Positions 33,162 to 42,124 of a stretch of DNA of 64,000 bases are shown piece after piece. The first letter of the stretch is position 1. Each line of letters starts with the position of its first letter. Both the position numbers and the translations under genes were made by a program. Source of the stretch: an uncultured Pelagibacteraceae bacterium (lineage in GTDB: Bacteria > Pseudomonadota > Alphaproteobacteria > Pelagibacterales > Pelagibacteraceae); NCBI GenBank assembly GCA_902607585.1, contig CACLKP010000001.1, positions 1 to 64,000 on the forward strand. The letters run 5' to 3'. The notes below the pieces were generated by a model. It searched no databases. It was not told the DNA's origin and saw nothing but the letters and a program-made list of their open reading frames with translations.

Positions 33162-33190
33162 AAAAAAAAACCACCGACTAAAGCGGTGGT
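33162..33190 (-). terminator. Riboswitch-controlled intrinsic terminator
   Basis: ACCACCG (33190-33184) and CGGTGGT (33176-33170) form a 7-bp GC-rich stem with loop CTTTAGT, followed by nine U residues (33170-33162). Its left arm and loop contain CGCTTTAG (33185-33178), which is fully complementary to CTAAAGCG at the 3' end of the upstream aptamer, providing an antiterminator. Confidence 0.9.
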
Positions 33191-33200
33191 CAAGAAATGT

Positions 33201-33250
33201 CGCTTTAGCAGGATTTTTAAAGCGCCCGCAATCTGATTCAACTCGGCGCT
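33201..33250 (-). promoter_or_regulatory. SAM-II-like riboswitch aptamer upstream of bhmT
   Basis: On the minus strand P1 is AGCGCC (33250-33245) with GGCGCT (33226-33221). The loop G-A-G-T-T-G-A...A-T-T-G-C and the downstream A-A-A...TGCTAAAG reproduce the conserved parts of the SAM-II pseudoknot. CAG in the loop can pair with CTG just before CTAAAG. The aptamer starts at the predicted transcription start, and a terminator follows 10 nt later, so SAM should end transcription early. Confidence 0.85.
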
Positions 33251-33258
33251 ATGTGTTA

Positions 33259-33287
33259 ATTAGACCATTCTAATGTATTATTGTCAA
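33259..33287 (-). promoter_or_regulatory. Sigma70 promoter of bhmT
   Basis: On the minus strand a perfect TTGACA (33287-33282) is separated by exactly 17 bp from TCTAAT (33264-33259), a 5/6 match to TATAAT. The start site would fall near 33252, directly at the beginning of the SAM-II-like aptamer. Confidence 0.8.
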
Positions 33288-33318
33288 ATACAATCTAAAT
33301 TAATTTAAAGGTTATAAC

Positions 33319-35265
33319 TTGAGTAATTTACTTAAAAACGAAAAGAGTCCTTATCTTAAACAACATGAGAATAATCCAGTCCACTGGTATCCATGGAATA
33401 AAAAAGCTTTAAATAAAGCTAAAGAACTAAAAAAACCTATTTTCTTAAGCGTAGGCTATGCAAGTTGCCATTGGTGTCATGTCATGGCACATGAAAGTTT
33501 TGAAGACAAAAATACTGCAGCTGTAATGAATGAAAAATTCGTTAATATAAAAGTGGATCGTGAAGAAAGACCAGATTTAGATAATGTATTCCAAAAAAGC
33601 TTGGCAATTTTAACGGGTACACCGGGTGGTTGGCCGTTATCGATGTTTTTAGATGAGAATGGAGTACCCTTTTCGGGCGGCACCTACTTTCCTCCTAAAG
33701 AAATGTATGGAAGGCCCTCATTTGTAAACATTCTTAATCAAGTTTCTGATTTCTATGCAAAAAATAAAGATAAAATTATCCAACAAGCTTCACAAATAAA
33801 AGATGTTTTCCAAAAAGATCAAAAAAAATCTTCTGTCATTGGCCAAAATTTAAATCCTCATCTTGAAGCTATGCTTAATTATATTGATTTTGAATGGGGT
33901 GGTTTTCAAGGAAGTCCAAAATTTCCACAGTTTTATGTATTTGAAAGTTTTTTACACTTTTATAAAAAAAATAAAAATAAAAAATTTTATGATGCTGTTA
34001 AAATTTTACTTAATAATGTCTGTTCAAGAGGATTATATGACCACTTGCTTGGAGGAATAGCTCGTTATTCAACAGACGACAGATGGATCGCTCCACATTT
34101 TGAAAAAATGCTTTATGACAATATTTTATTTATAAACTTATTGGGCCAATTTTACGTTCAAGAACCAAATGAATATTATAAAGAGAAACTTATACAAACC
34201 GTGGATTTCGTTAATAATTCATTTAAAAATAAAGAAAATCTTTTAGGATCTGCTTACGATGCAGATAGTGAAGGTGTGGAAGGCAAATATTATGTTTGGG
34301 ATGATAAAGAGTTAAGAATTATACTTGAAAAAGATTATGATCTTTTTGCTAAATACTATGACATTTCTGAAAATGGAAATTGGGAGGGAAAAAATATCCT
34401 AATTGAAAAAAGTATCAAGCCAACAAAAGAAGAAAATGAGAAATTGAAAAAAATAAAAAATAAGCTCTTAGATATAAGGGAAAAAAGACCAAAACCCTTT
34501 TTTGATGATAAAACCCAAATTGATTTAAATGCCTACTGGATAAGTACTTTAATTTTTGTTGCTGAAGTTTTTGATAAAGAAGAATGGAAAAAATTATCAT
34601 TATCAAATTATAATTTAATAAAAAATCTTACTAAGGATGAAGTATATCACTGTTACAAAGATAAAGACGGAGTAAAAGTTTTTCTTGATGATTATGCATA
34701 TCTTGCTCAACTTATGATTAATTTTTATGAGACCACTGGAGAAATTAATTATTTAGATGATGCAAAAAAAATAGTACAACAAACGTGGGATTTATTTTAT
34801 GATAAAGAAAATAAAATTCTTCAAAAAAATCCTATTAAACAGAATGATCTTTTTGTTCCGCCTTTAGATATAAATGACAGCAATATACCTAATGGTAACA
34901 GTGTATTTTTATTAAATTGCAAAAAACTTGAAGCAATAACTAACGATATTAAATGGCAAGGTATGACAAAAGAATTAATACAAAGTTTTCATTCATTTCT
35001 TAATTTAAAATCAACACAAATGACAAGCTATATTAAAAATTTAGACATGTGTGAAGAATTAACGACGTTTACTTTTTTTGGAGATATTAAAAAAATTAAA
35101 GAATTACAACAATTTGTTAAGAAAAATTATTTAAAATCCTCAACTTTAATTTACAAAGAAGATCCTAAAGAAAACTATTTAGTTGTTTGTAAAAACCAAA
35201 CCTGCTCGAATAAAATTAAAAGCATTGAAGAACTAAAATCTATTGCAAAAAATTATGTTATATAG
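33319..35265 (+). CDS. DUF255 thioredoxin-domain protein (YyaL/SPATA20 family)
   Basis: The 648-residue protein starts at TTG 33319, giving the usual M-S-N-L-L opening. Residues about 1-165 are the DUF255 thioredoxin-like domain with N-P-V-H-W and Y-A-S-C-H-W-C-H-V-M (Cys pair near residue 50), followed by an alpha/alpha-toroid glycosidase-like region with A-R-Y-S-T-D-x-x-W and SAYDADSEG. The family is widespread from bacteria to mammals (SPATA20) without a settled function. Its length and motifs are typical. It is divergent from the bhmT leader. Confidence 0.87.
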   Translation: MSNLLKNEKSPYLKQHENNPVHWYPWNKKALNKAKELKKPIFLSVGYASCHWCHVMAHESFEDKNTAAVMNEKFVNIKVDREERPDLDNVFQKSLAILTGTPGGWPLSMFLDENGVPFSGGTYFPPKEMYGRPSFVNILNQVSDFYAKNKDKIIQQASQIKDVFQKDQKKSSVIGQNLNPHLEAMLNYIDFEWGGFQGSPKFPQFYVFESFLHFYKKNKNKKFYDAVKILLNNVCSRGLYDHLLGGIARYSTDDRWIAPHFEKMLYDNILFINLLGQFYVQEPNEYYKEKLIQTVDFVNNSFKNKENLLGSAYDADSEGVEGKYYVWDDKELRIILEKDYDLFAKYYDISENGNWEGKNILIEKSIKPTKEENEKLKKIKNKLLDIREKRPKPFFDDKTQIDLNAYWISTLIFVAEVFDKEEWKKLSLSNYNLIKNLTKDEVYHCYKDKDGVKVFLDDYAYLAQLMINFYETTGEINYLDDAKKIVQQTWDLFYDKENKILQKNPIKQNDLFVPPLDINDSNIPNGNSVFLLNCKKLEAITNDIKWQGMTKELIQSFHSFLNLKSTQMTSYIKNLDMCEELTTFTFFGDIKKIKELQQFVKKNYLKSSTLIYKEDPKENYLVVCKNQTCSNKIKSIEELKSIAKNYVI

Positions 35266-36112
35266 TGATCAAAAAAAAGGAATGTTGCTTGCCTTTACGG
35301 CAATCATGTTTATTACTCCAGATTCGCTTTTTATCAGATTGGCAAATCTTACATCTTGGAATCTGATTTTTTATAGAGGCTTTATCCCCTTTCTTGTTGT
35401 TTTTGTAGGTCTATTATTTGTTTATAAAACTAAATTTATTTCACAACTAATAGAAAATGGTTGGCATGGAATTGCTTACGCAAGCGTTTTTACCATAACA
35501 AATATCTTTTTTGTAATATCAATAGAAAACACCAATGTAGCCAATACACTAATTATGATTGCTTTAGCGCCTATGCTTTCTGCAGTAATTAGTTTTATTT
35601 TTTTAAAAGAAAACACAGATCAAAAAACATGGTTCGCCATAATTATTACTACATTAGCGGTGATCTACATTTTTAATGACTCCTTCGAAAGAGGTGATGT
35701 TTTGGGAAATTTTTTGGGATTAATTTGTGCTACAGGCTTAGCTGTTGGCGCAGTCATCATCAGATCTGCAAAAAAAATTAACCTTGTCCCCTCAGCAATG
35801 ATGGGTAAATTAATGGTAACACTAATTGCTCTTTTTTTTGCAGATAATTTAATTTTGAAAGGAAATGACACAATCATAATACCGCTTATGTGCATCATGT
35901 GTGTTGCAATACCTTTTGTTTTAATTACTTTAGCTCCTAGGTATATCAGTGCAGCTGAGGTCAACCTCTTCTTTTTGCTTGAAACTATATTAGGACCCAT
36001 TTGGGTTTGGTTGGTTATAAAGGAACAGCCCAGCACAGAAACAATCATTGGGGGAACTGTAATTATTGCTACAATTGCCATACATTCCGTTCTCAGCTTA
36101 AAAAAAACCTAA
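35255..36112 (+). CDS. EamA-type (DMT superfamily) permease
   Basis: The ATG at 35255 gives 285 residues and overlaps the DUF255 gene by 11 bp; a TTG at 35243 is less likely. Ten hydrophobic helices form two EamA repeats, with S-F-I-F-L-K-E near residue 112 and a second-repeat L-A-P-R-Y-I-S-A-A-E-V-N-L-F block near 230. The substrate is unknown. It is one of five EamA proteins in the window. Confidence 0.88.
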   Translation: MLYSDQKKGMLLAFTAIMFITPDSLFIRLANLTSWNLIFYRGFIPFLVVFVGLLFVYKTKFISQLIENGWHGIAYASVFTITNIFFVISIENTNVANTLIMIALAPMLSAVISFIFLKENTDQKTWFAIIITTLAVIYIFNDSFERGDVLGNFLGLICATGLAVGAVIIRSAKKINLVPSAMMGKLMVTLIALFFADNLILKGNDTIIIPLMCIMCVAIPFVLITLAPRYISAAEVNLFFLLETILGPIWVWLVIKEQPSTETIIGGTVIIATIAIHSVLSLKKT

Positions 36113-36168
36113 TCTACTAAAATTACCCATTGCAATTATTATTCTGACAGCATACTTACTTTCCATCG

Positions 36169-37458
36169 ATGGGAAAATTACTACAAAACTCTTGGGCTCT
36201 TTTCACCGGCTACTTCGTGCTTATGGTTGCTCATGGATTCCAAGGAAACTTGCTTGGGGTCAGGTCTGTAATAGAGGATTTTAACTTCATAGCAGTGGGC
36301 ACAATGATGTCTGGATATTTTGTAGGATATTTTGCTGGAGCAAATACAATTCCTAAACTTGTAGGAAAAGTAGGACATATAAGAGTTTTTGCAGCTTTTG
36401 CATCAATGGCATCACTAAGTATTTTAATTCATGCAGTTTTCGTAAATCCAGTAGTGTGGACTTTTGGAAGGTTTATAACAGGTTTTAGTATTGTAGGTGT
36501 TTTTATCGTTATGGAAAGTTGGTTAAATGATCGAGCTAATAATAGAACACGTGGGCAGTTATTATCCATTTATATGTTTTTTAGTTTGATAGGATTATCA
36601 TTTGGAACTCTTTTATTAAATTTTAGCAGTCCTGAAAAATATGAACCATTTATATTAATTTCTTTATTGTTGTCTTTATCTTTAATTCCCATTCTGCTTA
36701 CGAAACGTAAAGCGCCTAAATTTAAAAAATTAGGATATATTGATATAAAAGGTTTATATAAAACTTCGCCACTAGGTACAGTAAGTATGTTCTGCACTGG
36801 AATTATACACTCAGCTCTATTTTCATTAGGAGCTGTTTATGCGGCTTCCATGAATTTTACTATTTTTGAAATATCTTTGTTAGTATTTGTGGTTACAGTT
36901 TCTGGTGGTGTATTTCAGTGGCCTGTAGGTTATTATTCCGACAAAAGTGATCGAAGAATAATAATAATTTTCTGCACCTTTTTTGCTGCACTATTTTGTT
37001 TTTTATCAATTTTCGCCTCTGGTACTTCATTAGAAAATATGTATATGGCAACAAGTGTAGGTGTAGATAAGATAATGTTTTTTATATATGTAGCTCTTTA
37101 TGCTGGAATGGCAATTCCATTGTTTACCCTAAATCTGGCTTATGTGAATGATTATATTCCTAAAGAAAAATTTGTTGCCGCTGGTGGAGGAATGCAAATT
37201 ATATTTGGAATGGGGGCTATGACTGGACCTATTCTCTGTTCATTGTTAATGATAAAATTTGGAACCAATGGATTTTTTGTTCATTTAGCAATTTTCCATT
37301 TAATTATTGGTGCCTTTGGTTTGTATAGAATAACTAAAAGAACTTACAAAGATAATCCAGAATCTACATTTACACCACTACCAAGAAATATTACTCCGCT
37401 AGGAATCGAGCTTGATCCAACAACCGGAGCAGATATATCAAGTTCTGATAAGAAATGA
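36169..37458 (+). CDS. Major facilitator superfamily transporter (YcaD-like)
   Basis: The 429-residue protein has twelve hydrophobic segments. G-R-F-I-T-G-F near residue 104-110 and W-L-N-D-R-A near 121 fit the YcaD/MFS_1 subgroup, and Y-Y-S-D-K-S-D-R-R near 255-263 is the conserved loop 8-9 motif. It would be an inner-membrane secondary transporter of unknown substrate. The C-terminus extends about 30 polar residues into the cytoplasm. It overlaps the next small gene by 4 bp (ATGA). Confidence 0.88.
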   Translation: MGKLLQNSWALFTGYFVLMVAHGFQGNLLGVRSVIEDFNFIAVGTMMSGYFVGYFAGANTIPKLVGKVGHIRVFAAFASMASLSILIHAVFVNPVVWTFGRFITGFSIVGVFIVMESWLNDRANNRTRGQLLSIYMFFSLIGLSFGTLLLNFSSPEKYEPFILISLLLSLSLIPILLTKRKAPKFKKLGYIDIKGLYKTSPLGTVSMFCTGIIHSALFSLGAVYAASMNFTIFEISLLVFVVTVSGGVFQWPVGYYSDKSDRRIIIIFCTFFAALFCFLSIFASGTSLENMYMATSVGVDKIMFFIYVALYAGMAIPLFTLNLAYVNDYIPKEKFVAAGGGMQIIFGMGAMTGPILCSLLMIKFGTNGFFVHLAIFHLIIGAFGLYRITKRTYKDNPESTFTPLPRNITPLGIELDPTTGADISSSDKK

Positions 37459-37682
37459 ACAATGAAAATGCGTCTAAACTTTGGAAAATGATACAGGAAG
37501 CTGGTGATTATTTAAAAGGACAATTACCCGATCACCCTAATCATCCTAAAGGCAGAAATCCTTATGCCCACGTTGCAATATGCGTCAAATCAAAGTTTCA
37601 AAAAAGTTATAAGGATATTGAAGATGAAAAATTTCAAGAAGTTATTGATTACATTGAATTTTTAAAAAAAAATCCAAACTAA
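37455..37682 (+). CDS. Small conserved hypothetical protein
   Basis: The 75-residue protein is soluble and rich in His, Pro, Lys and Glu, with a central L-P-D-H-P-N-H-P-K-G-R-N-P-Y-A-H-V segment (residues about 24-40) that looks conserved rather than random. The C-terminal part (38-75) is helical and acidic. It overlaps the MFS gene by ATGA, so it is translationally coupled to it. I do not recognise the family. The clustered His residues could bind a metal. Confidence 0.75.
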   Translation: MNNENASKLWKMIQEAGDYLKGQLPDHPNHPKGRNPYAHVAICVKSKFQKSYKDIEDEKFQEVIDYIEFLKKNPN

Positions 37683-37691
37683 AAAATCTAA

Positions 37692-38594
37692 TTAATTTAA
37701 ACCGATAAAGCGTCTATTTCTTTTGGTATTCAAGCTATAATACAAAAGTGCAAAAGTAATAATACTTCCTCCAATTATTGTATTAGCTGTTGGAACTTCG
37801 TTGATACCAAAAATAGGTAACCAAACCCAAAAAATACCACCCAGAACCTCTGTCAAAGATAACAAAGTAAGATCAGCCGCAGGTAAATGTTTTGACCCTA
37901 GAGAATAAAGTATCATTCCTGAACAAACTAAAGTTCCGTGTAAAGCTGATAATGATGAATTTCTAAATGTAGTAAAAAAATTAGCATCGCTAAAAATTAA
38001 AACAAAAAAAGAAAATATCCCACAAAATAGTCCTGCAACTGCAACAGTTGTAAATGTTGGTGTATTTTTCCTCCACCTTAATGAAACAGAAAAAAATGAA
38101 AACCCTAATGCTGACAAAAGTCCAATCACTAAACCAAATAAAGTTCCAATTTCTCTACTATTAAAGGCCATAAAAATGATACCTGTTGCTGCAACAATTA
38201 TTGCTGTTAAAGTTGTATTTGAAACTTTTTCTTTAAGGAAAATGTAACCCAAAATTGCTGTCATAAAAGGCATCGCCGCCAACATCAAAAGTGTAATGGC
38301 CACTGTTGTATGAGTTATTGACCATATGAAACACATCATAGCGATTCCTAAACTTATTCCTCCAAGAATTCCTGAGGCTCCAATGTTTTTGTAATTTTCT
38401 ATAAATGACTTTCCTTCTTTTAAAAATAAATAAAAATTTATTAGTAAAAAAATAGTAAAGCCTCTAAAAAAGAGATACTGCCAAGGAACAGATTGTGCAT
38501 CTTCAATAAAGCGAACGACCAAAGCACCAAAAGACCAGAATATTCCTGCTATTAAAACAATTAAAATTGCTGAATCAACTTTACCTTCTTTCAT
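37692..38594 (-). CDS. EamA-type (DMT superfamily) permease
   Basis: The 300-residue membrane protein shows two EamA repeats with about ten helices; G-Y-I-F-L-K-E-K near residue 118 closes the first repeat and S-L-T-E-V-L-G-G-I-F-W-V-W-L near 250 opens the last helices. It is the last gene of the molybdenum-cofactor run, 4 bp after moaE. A role in molybdate or cofactor handling is possible but not indicated by sequence. Confidence 0.88.
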   Translation of the reverse strand: MKEGKVDSAILIVLIAGIFWSFGALVVRFIEDAQSVPWQYLFFRGFTIFLLINFYLFLKEGKSFIENYKNIGASGILGGISLGIAMMCFIWSITHTTVAITLLMLAAMPFMTAILGYIFLKEKVSNTTLTAIIVAATGIIFMAFNSREIGTLFGLVIGLLSALGFSFFSVSLRWRKNTPTFTTVAVAGLFCGIFSFFVLIFSDANFFTTFRNSSLSALHGTLVCSGMILYSLGSKHLPAADLTLLSLTEVLGGIFWVWLPIFGINEVPTANTIIGGSIITFALLYYSLNTKRNRRFIGLN

Positions 38595-38598
38595 TTTA

Positions 38599-39054
38599 TT
38601 ATATTTTCTTTTTAGGTCTTAATGAATGTCCAGGAAGCCATTCTTCTTTGCCATCGGCATAGTGTTCTTTTTTCCATATAGGAGATTGATGTTTTACCTC
38701 CTCAAGAATATATCTACATATCTTAAATGCTTCATCTCTATGACCAGATCCAACAGCTATCAAAATGCTTATTTCACCGACAGGCGCATATCCTTTTGCA
38801 TGTTCCAAAAATATCTTGGCATTTTTATCAAATTTATTTTTTGCTTCATTACAGATCGATTGAAAAGATTTTATAACAGCTTGGTCATGAGCGTCATAAG
38901 TGACGGCTGTTACTTTTTTTCCACTATTTTCATTTCTTACTCTTCCAATAAAAATAGATTCGGCTCCATTTTTTTCAGATGCAATAAATGTTTTTGCTTT
39001 TTCTGAGGAAATTTTTTCTTCCTCTATTTTAACAAGCACAGTATGTAAATTCAT
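38599..39054 (-). CDS. moaE: Molybdopterin synthase catalytic subunit
   Basis: The 151-residue protein matches MoaE: G-A-E-S-I-F-I-G-R-V-R (residues about 30-40), the Y-D-A-H region near 54, V-G-S-G-H-R-D-E-A-F near 99-108 and catalytic lysines in V-K-H-Q-S-P-I-W-K-K-E near 121-131. MoaE with thiocarboxylated MoaD inserts two sulfurs into precursor Z to give molybdopterin. Its start overlaps the moaD stop by 1 bp. Confidence 0.94.
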   Translation of the reverse strand: MNLHTVLVKIEEEKISSEKAKTFIASEKNGAESIFIGRVRNENSGKKVTAVTYDAHDQAVIKSFQSICNEAKNKFDKNAKIFLEHAKGYAPVGEISILIAVGSGHRDEAFKICRYILEEVKHQSPIWKKEHYADGKEEWLPGHSLRPKKKI

Positions 39055-39320
39055 TAACCACCGCCAATAGGAGGAATAATTGAGATAAATTCTTTATCTT
39101 TTAATTTATAATTATCATTTACAACTTCATCCCTTTCGCTGAAAAAGGCTGCAGTCTTAGGTAAGTTTTCTAAATTACTTTTTAAATGTTTTTCAGAAAT
39201 AATTTTAGTTAAAATATCTCTAACCTTTTCTATATTTGAATTATTAGGTAATTGAATATTTAAAGTATCTTTATCACTTAATATTTTTGATGATCCATAA
39301 AGTTTTAGTTGAATTTCCAC
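39054..39320 (-). CDS. moaD: Molybdopterin synthase sulfur carrier subunit
   Basis: The 88-residue ubiquitin-like protein ends I-I-P-P-I-G-G-G. The usual MoaD terminus is P-P-V-A-G-G or P-P-x-x-G-G, so here one extra glycine follows the diglycine, or the active diglycine is the last pair. The C-terminal Gly is adenylated and thiocarboxylated to donate sulfur to precursor Z. It lies between moaA and moaE with 1-bp junctions. Confidence 0.9.
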   Translation of the reverse strand: MEIQLKLYGSSKILSDKDTLNIQLPNNSNIEKVRDILTKIISEKHLKSNLENLPKTAAFFSERDEVVNDNYKLKDKEFISIIPPIGGG

Positions 39321-39321
39321 A

Positions 39322-40311
39322 TTAACCGCCTGTTACATTCATATGCCTAGGAACAAATTGTTCATTTTCTTTTCTTTCAATAACAAAATCATGTCCTTTT
39401 GGTTTTCTTGAAATAGCTTCATATATGACGTGTTTTAGCAGTTGATCATTTTCACTTTTTCTCAAAGGCGTTTTTAAATCTGCCTTATCCTGTTGACCTA
39501 AACACATGTACATTTCTCCAGTGCAAGTAATTCTTACCCGATTACAAAGTTCACAAAAATTATGAGTATGTGGAGTAATAAAACCAATTTTTTGATCTGT
39601 TTCATGGCAATGTACATATCTTGCGGGACCTCCAGTTCTTAATGAATCTTCGGTTAAGCTATATTTTGTTTGTATCAAACTCTTAACTTCAGTTAGAGGC
39701 ATGTACTGGTCTGATCTTTTTTCCCCAATTTCACCCATTGGCATTACTTCAATAAATGTTAAAGAAAATTTGTTTTCACCACACCAATTCACTAAATTTA
39801 AAATTTCATTGTCATTAATTCCTTTTAAAGCCACCGTGTTAATTTTTATTTTTAATCCCGCTTTTTTTGCAATCATAATTCCGTTGATAACTTTATCTAA
39901 ATCACCATTACGAGTAATTTTTTTAAATTTTTTTTTCTCTAAAGAATCCAATGAAACATTAATTCTTCTAACTCCATTATCAAATAAATCTTTTGCATAA
40001 CGATCGAGCTGAGAGCCATTTGTAGTAAGCGTTAATTCTTCTAATCCTTGGTTCAGTTTTTTTCCAAGATTACTAAATAGTTGCATTATATTTTTTCGAA
40101 CTAGAGGTTCTCCTCCAGTAATTCTGAGTTTTTTTACACCAAGATCGATAAAAGTATTACAAAGTCTGTCCAATTCTTCTAATGACAAAACATCTTTTTT
40201 AGGTAAAAAATCCATATCTTCAGACATGCAATAATTACATCTAAAGTCACAACGATCTGTAACTGAAACTCTTACATATGATATTTTTCTTTTAAATGGA
40301 TCTATTAACAT
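39322..40311 (-). CDS. moaA: GTP 3',8-cyclase
   Basis: The 329-residue radical-SAM enzyme has the N-terminal cluster motif C-D-F-R-C-N-Y-C (Cys21, 25, 28), G-G-E-P near 66, and the C-terminal cluster C-E-L-C-N-R...C (near 260-280). It ends in T-G-G, the diglycine tail needed for MoaA activity. It converts GTP to 3',8-cyclo-GTP, the first step of molybdenum-cofactor synthesis. It is 1 bp from moaD and 28 bp downstream of moeA. Confidence 0.95.
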   Translation of the reverse strand: MLIDPFKRKISYVRVSVTDRCDFRCNYCMSEDMDFLPKKDVLSLEELDRLCNTFIDLGVKKLRITGGEPLVRKNIMQLFSNLGKKLNQGLEELTLTTNGSQLDRYAKDLFDNGVRRINVSLDSLEKKKFKKITRNGDLDKVINGIMIAKKAGLKIKINTVALKGINDNEILNLVNWCGENKFSLTFIEVMPMGEIGEKRSDQYMPLTEVKSLIQTKYSLTEDSLRTGGPARYVHCHETDQKIGFITPHTHNFCELCNRVRITCTGEMYMCLGQQDKADLKTPLRKSENDQLLKHVIYEAISRKPKGHDFVIERKENEQFVPRHMNVTGG

Positions 40312-40339
40312 AAATAAATTAAATCATAAAAATTATCTA

Positions 40340-41587
40340 TTAGCTACTAGGAATTAAAGGTACCCATTCAATAATATCGCCTGATTTGAATTGCCCTTTT
40401 CCACCTGGAAAGATGCCCCAACAGTTTGCTTTTACAAACGATTCGATTCTGTGAGATTGTTGTCCTTGCAGCACCTTTAATTCTCCCAACCCCTTAGCAT
40501 TAATATTTATTAAACATCTTGCAAAATGTGTAAAATTTTTTCGTTTTGAATATTTATTAATTAGTTTGGCTTTAAATTTTTTTTCTTTTAGCATTCCTAA
40601 ACTATTTCGCAACAACGGATAGACAAAAAAACGAAACCCTGCTGCACATGAAATAGGATTTCCAGGTAACCCGAAAAATAATTTTTCTTTTCTGTTAAAT
40701 TTAGCCAACATTATAGGTCGACCAGGTTTTATAGAAACACCTTTAAAATACGTTTTAAAACTAAGTTCATTTATTAGTTTTGGTATAAAGTCAAATTTGC
40801 CTGCAGATATTGCTCCTGAAGTTACAAATATATCAATATCTGATTTAAGTGATTTTTTAAGTTTTTCTTTGAGTTTTCTTTGTTCGCTGTCTTTTATAAC
40901 TCCACCATCTATTATTTGGTAATGCAAACTTTCTCCAAATGATGTGAAATAATGATTATTTGAATTACGAACCTGCCAATTTGATATATTTTTCTTTTTA
41001 TAATCTACAATTTCATCGCCAGTTCCAAAAAAAATTATTTTAGGCTTTTTTTTTACATATAAGTTCTTAATTCCAAGAGTAGTAAGAGCCATAATGTGTT
41101 TTGGTTGAATTAACTCACCTTTTTTTACTACTACATCTTTTAAATTATAATCTTCACCAGCAAATCGAATAAATGAAAATTTTTTTACTTCACTATCTAC
41201 AAAAATATGTGTTGGTTTTCTTTCAGATGGATAATATTTTATCTTTTCAACTGGTATAATAGAATCAAAGGGTTTGGGAACTATGCCACCTGTCATAATT
41301 TCTACGGATGAATTTTTAAGATAATTATTTATTTTTGGATTGTCGCCAGCTCCAATAGTTTTTAAAATCTTCAATTTCTTAACTTTTTTTTTAGATAGCC
41401 CTTTGGTTTCTTTAGCTAAAACTGCAAAGCCGTCGAATGCTGTGTTATTAGCTAATGGATTTGTCGATGGCGATAAGATGTTTTTTGCACAAACTCTATT
41501 TAAAGAATCTGATATAGAAATTTTTTCACTAGGTAGATTTAAAGAAACTTTATTTATTATTTTTATAGCCTCTTGGTATTTGATCAT
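40340..41587 (-). CDS. moeA: Molybdopterin molybdenumtransferase
   Basis: The 415-residue protein matches MoeA in length and order: D-G-F-A-V near residue 50, I-M-T-G-G near 94-98, a G-T-G-D-E motif near 195-199, V-T-S-G-A-I-S-A-G near 260 and F-G-L-P-G-N-P near 313-319. It ligates molybdenum to adenylylated molybdopterin. It starts 1 bp after the moaC stop. Confidence 0.93.
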   Translation of the reverse strand: MIKYQEAIKIINKVSLNLPSEKISISDSLNRVCAKNILSPSTNPLANNTAFDGFAVLAKETKGLSKKKVKKLKILKTIGAGDNPKINNYLKNSSVEIMTGGIVPKPFDSIIPVEKIKYYPSERKPTHIFVDSEVKKFSFIRFAGEDYNLKDVVVKKGELIQPKHIMALTTLGIKNLYVKKKPKIIFFGTGDEIVDYKKKNISNWQVRNSNNHYFTSFGESLHYQIIDGGVIKDSEQRKLKEKLKKSLKSDIDIFVTSGAISAGKFDFIPKLINELSFKTYFKGVSIKPGRPIMLAKFNRKEKLFFGLPGNPISCAAGFRFFVYPLLRNSLGMLKEKKFKAKLINKYSKRKNFTHFARCLININAKGLGELKVLQGQQSHRIESFVKANCWGIFPGGKGQFKSGDIIEWVPLIPSS

Positions 41588-41588
41588 T

Positions 41589-41960
41589 TTAAATATTTAA
41601 AGCGTTTTTTATTTTTTTTGGCACTCCATCAGGATTAATCCATAATCCTTTTTTACCTCCTGATTTGACAAGCAATCTTGTGTTGGTAATTTTTAAATTT
41701 GGTTCAACAATTTTCGAAAGATCGTAAATTGCAAGAAGAGCTGAGTTCACTCCAGATAATGCTTCCATTTCAACACCTGTCTTAGAATTTGCAGAAACTA
41801 AACAGTAAACAATAATTGAATTCTTTGGTTCATCAATCTCTGTATGAATAGAAATATGGTCTAAAGGCAAAGGGTGGCAAAGGGGTATTAGTTCACTTGT
41901 CTTTTTAACTCCATTGATTCCAGAAACTTCTGCAATCGCAAGTGGATCGCCTTTGGGCAT
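41589..41960 (-). CDS. moaC: Cyclic pyranopterin monophosphate synthase, C-terminal part (frameshifted moaC)
   Basis: These 123 residues cover MoaC from the P-K-G-D-P-L-A-I-A-E-V-S-G-I segment to the end, including L-I-P-L-C-H-P-L, T-G-V-E-M-E-A-L and L-L-V-K-S-G-G-K-x-G, all hallmark MoaC motifs with the catalytic Lys and metal-like His residues. The N-terminal third lies in another frame (41888-42124). One more A in the A-run at 41960-41965 would join both into a normal protein of about 158 residues. Translation could also start at the ATG at 41960, but without the N-terminus the enzyme should not fold. Confidence 0.85.
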   Translation of the reverse strand: MPKGDPLAIAEVSGINGVKKTSELIPLCHPLPLDHISIHTEIDEPKNSIIVYCLVSANSKTGVEMEALSGVNSALLAIYDLSKIVEPNLKITNTRLLVKSGGKKGLWINPDGVPKKIKNALNI

Positions 41961-42124
41961 TTTTTGTTCTTAATCATTTCTATCACCTCAGAACTTAAAA
42001 TTATTTCTCCAACAGCAAGAGCCTTACGATGAGTAACTTCTTTACTGCTTACATCCACCATTTTATAGCCTGAGGACGAAAATATTTTATTTAAAGAATC
42101 TTGTAATTTATTATTTTTATTCAT
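41888..42124 (-). CDS. moaC: Cyclic pyranopterin monophosphate synthase, N-terminal part (frameshifted moaC)
   Basis: The 78-residue reading starts at ATG 42124. Residues 20-57 (Y-K-M-V-D-V-S-S-K-E-V-T-H-R-K-A) are the MoaC N-terminus with the conserved M-V-D-V-S motif. After N-K-K at the A6 run (41960-41965) the frame drifts into 25 unrelated residues and stops. A ribosomal -1 slip on C-AAA-AAA, or transcript slippage adding one A, would restore M-P-K-G-D and give full MoaC. It could be a sequencing error, true loss, or tolerated slippage. Its start is 8 bp inside the mobA end. Confidence 0.8.
   Translation of the reverse strand: MNKNNKLQDSLNKIFSSSGYKMVDVSSKEVTHRKALAVGEIILSSEVIEMIKNKKCPKAIHLRLQKFLESMELKRQVN

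Noticed and set aside
35665-36081. 138-codon hydrophobic frame antisense to an EamA permease
   Set aside because: Antisense of membrane-protein codons often looks hydrophobic; no ribosome site or family signal.
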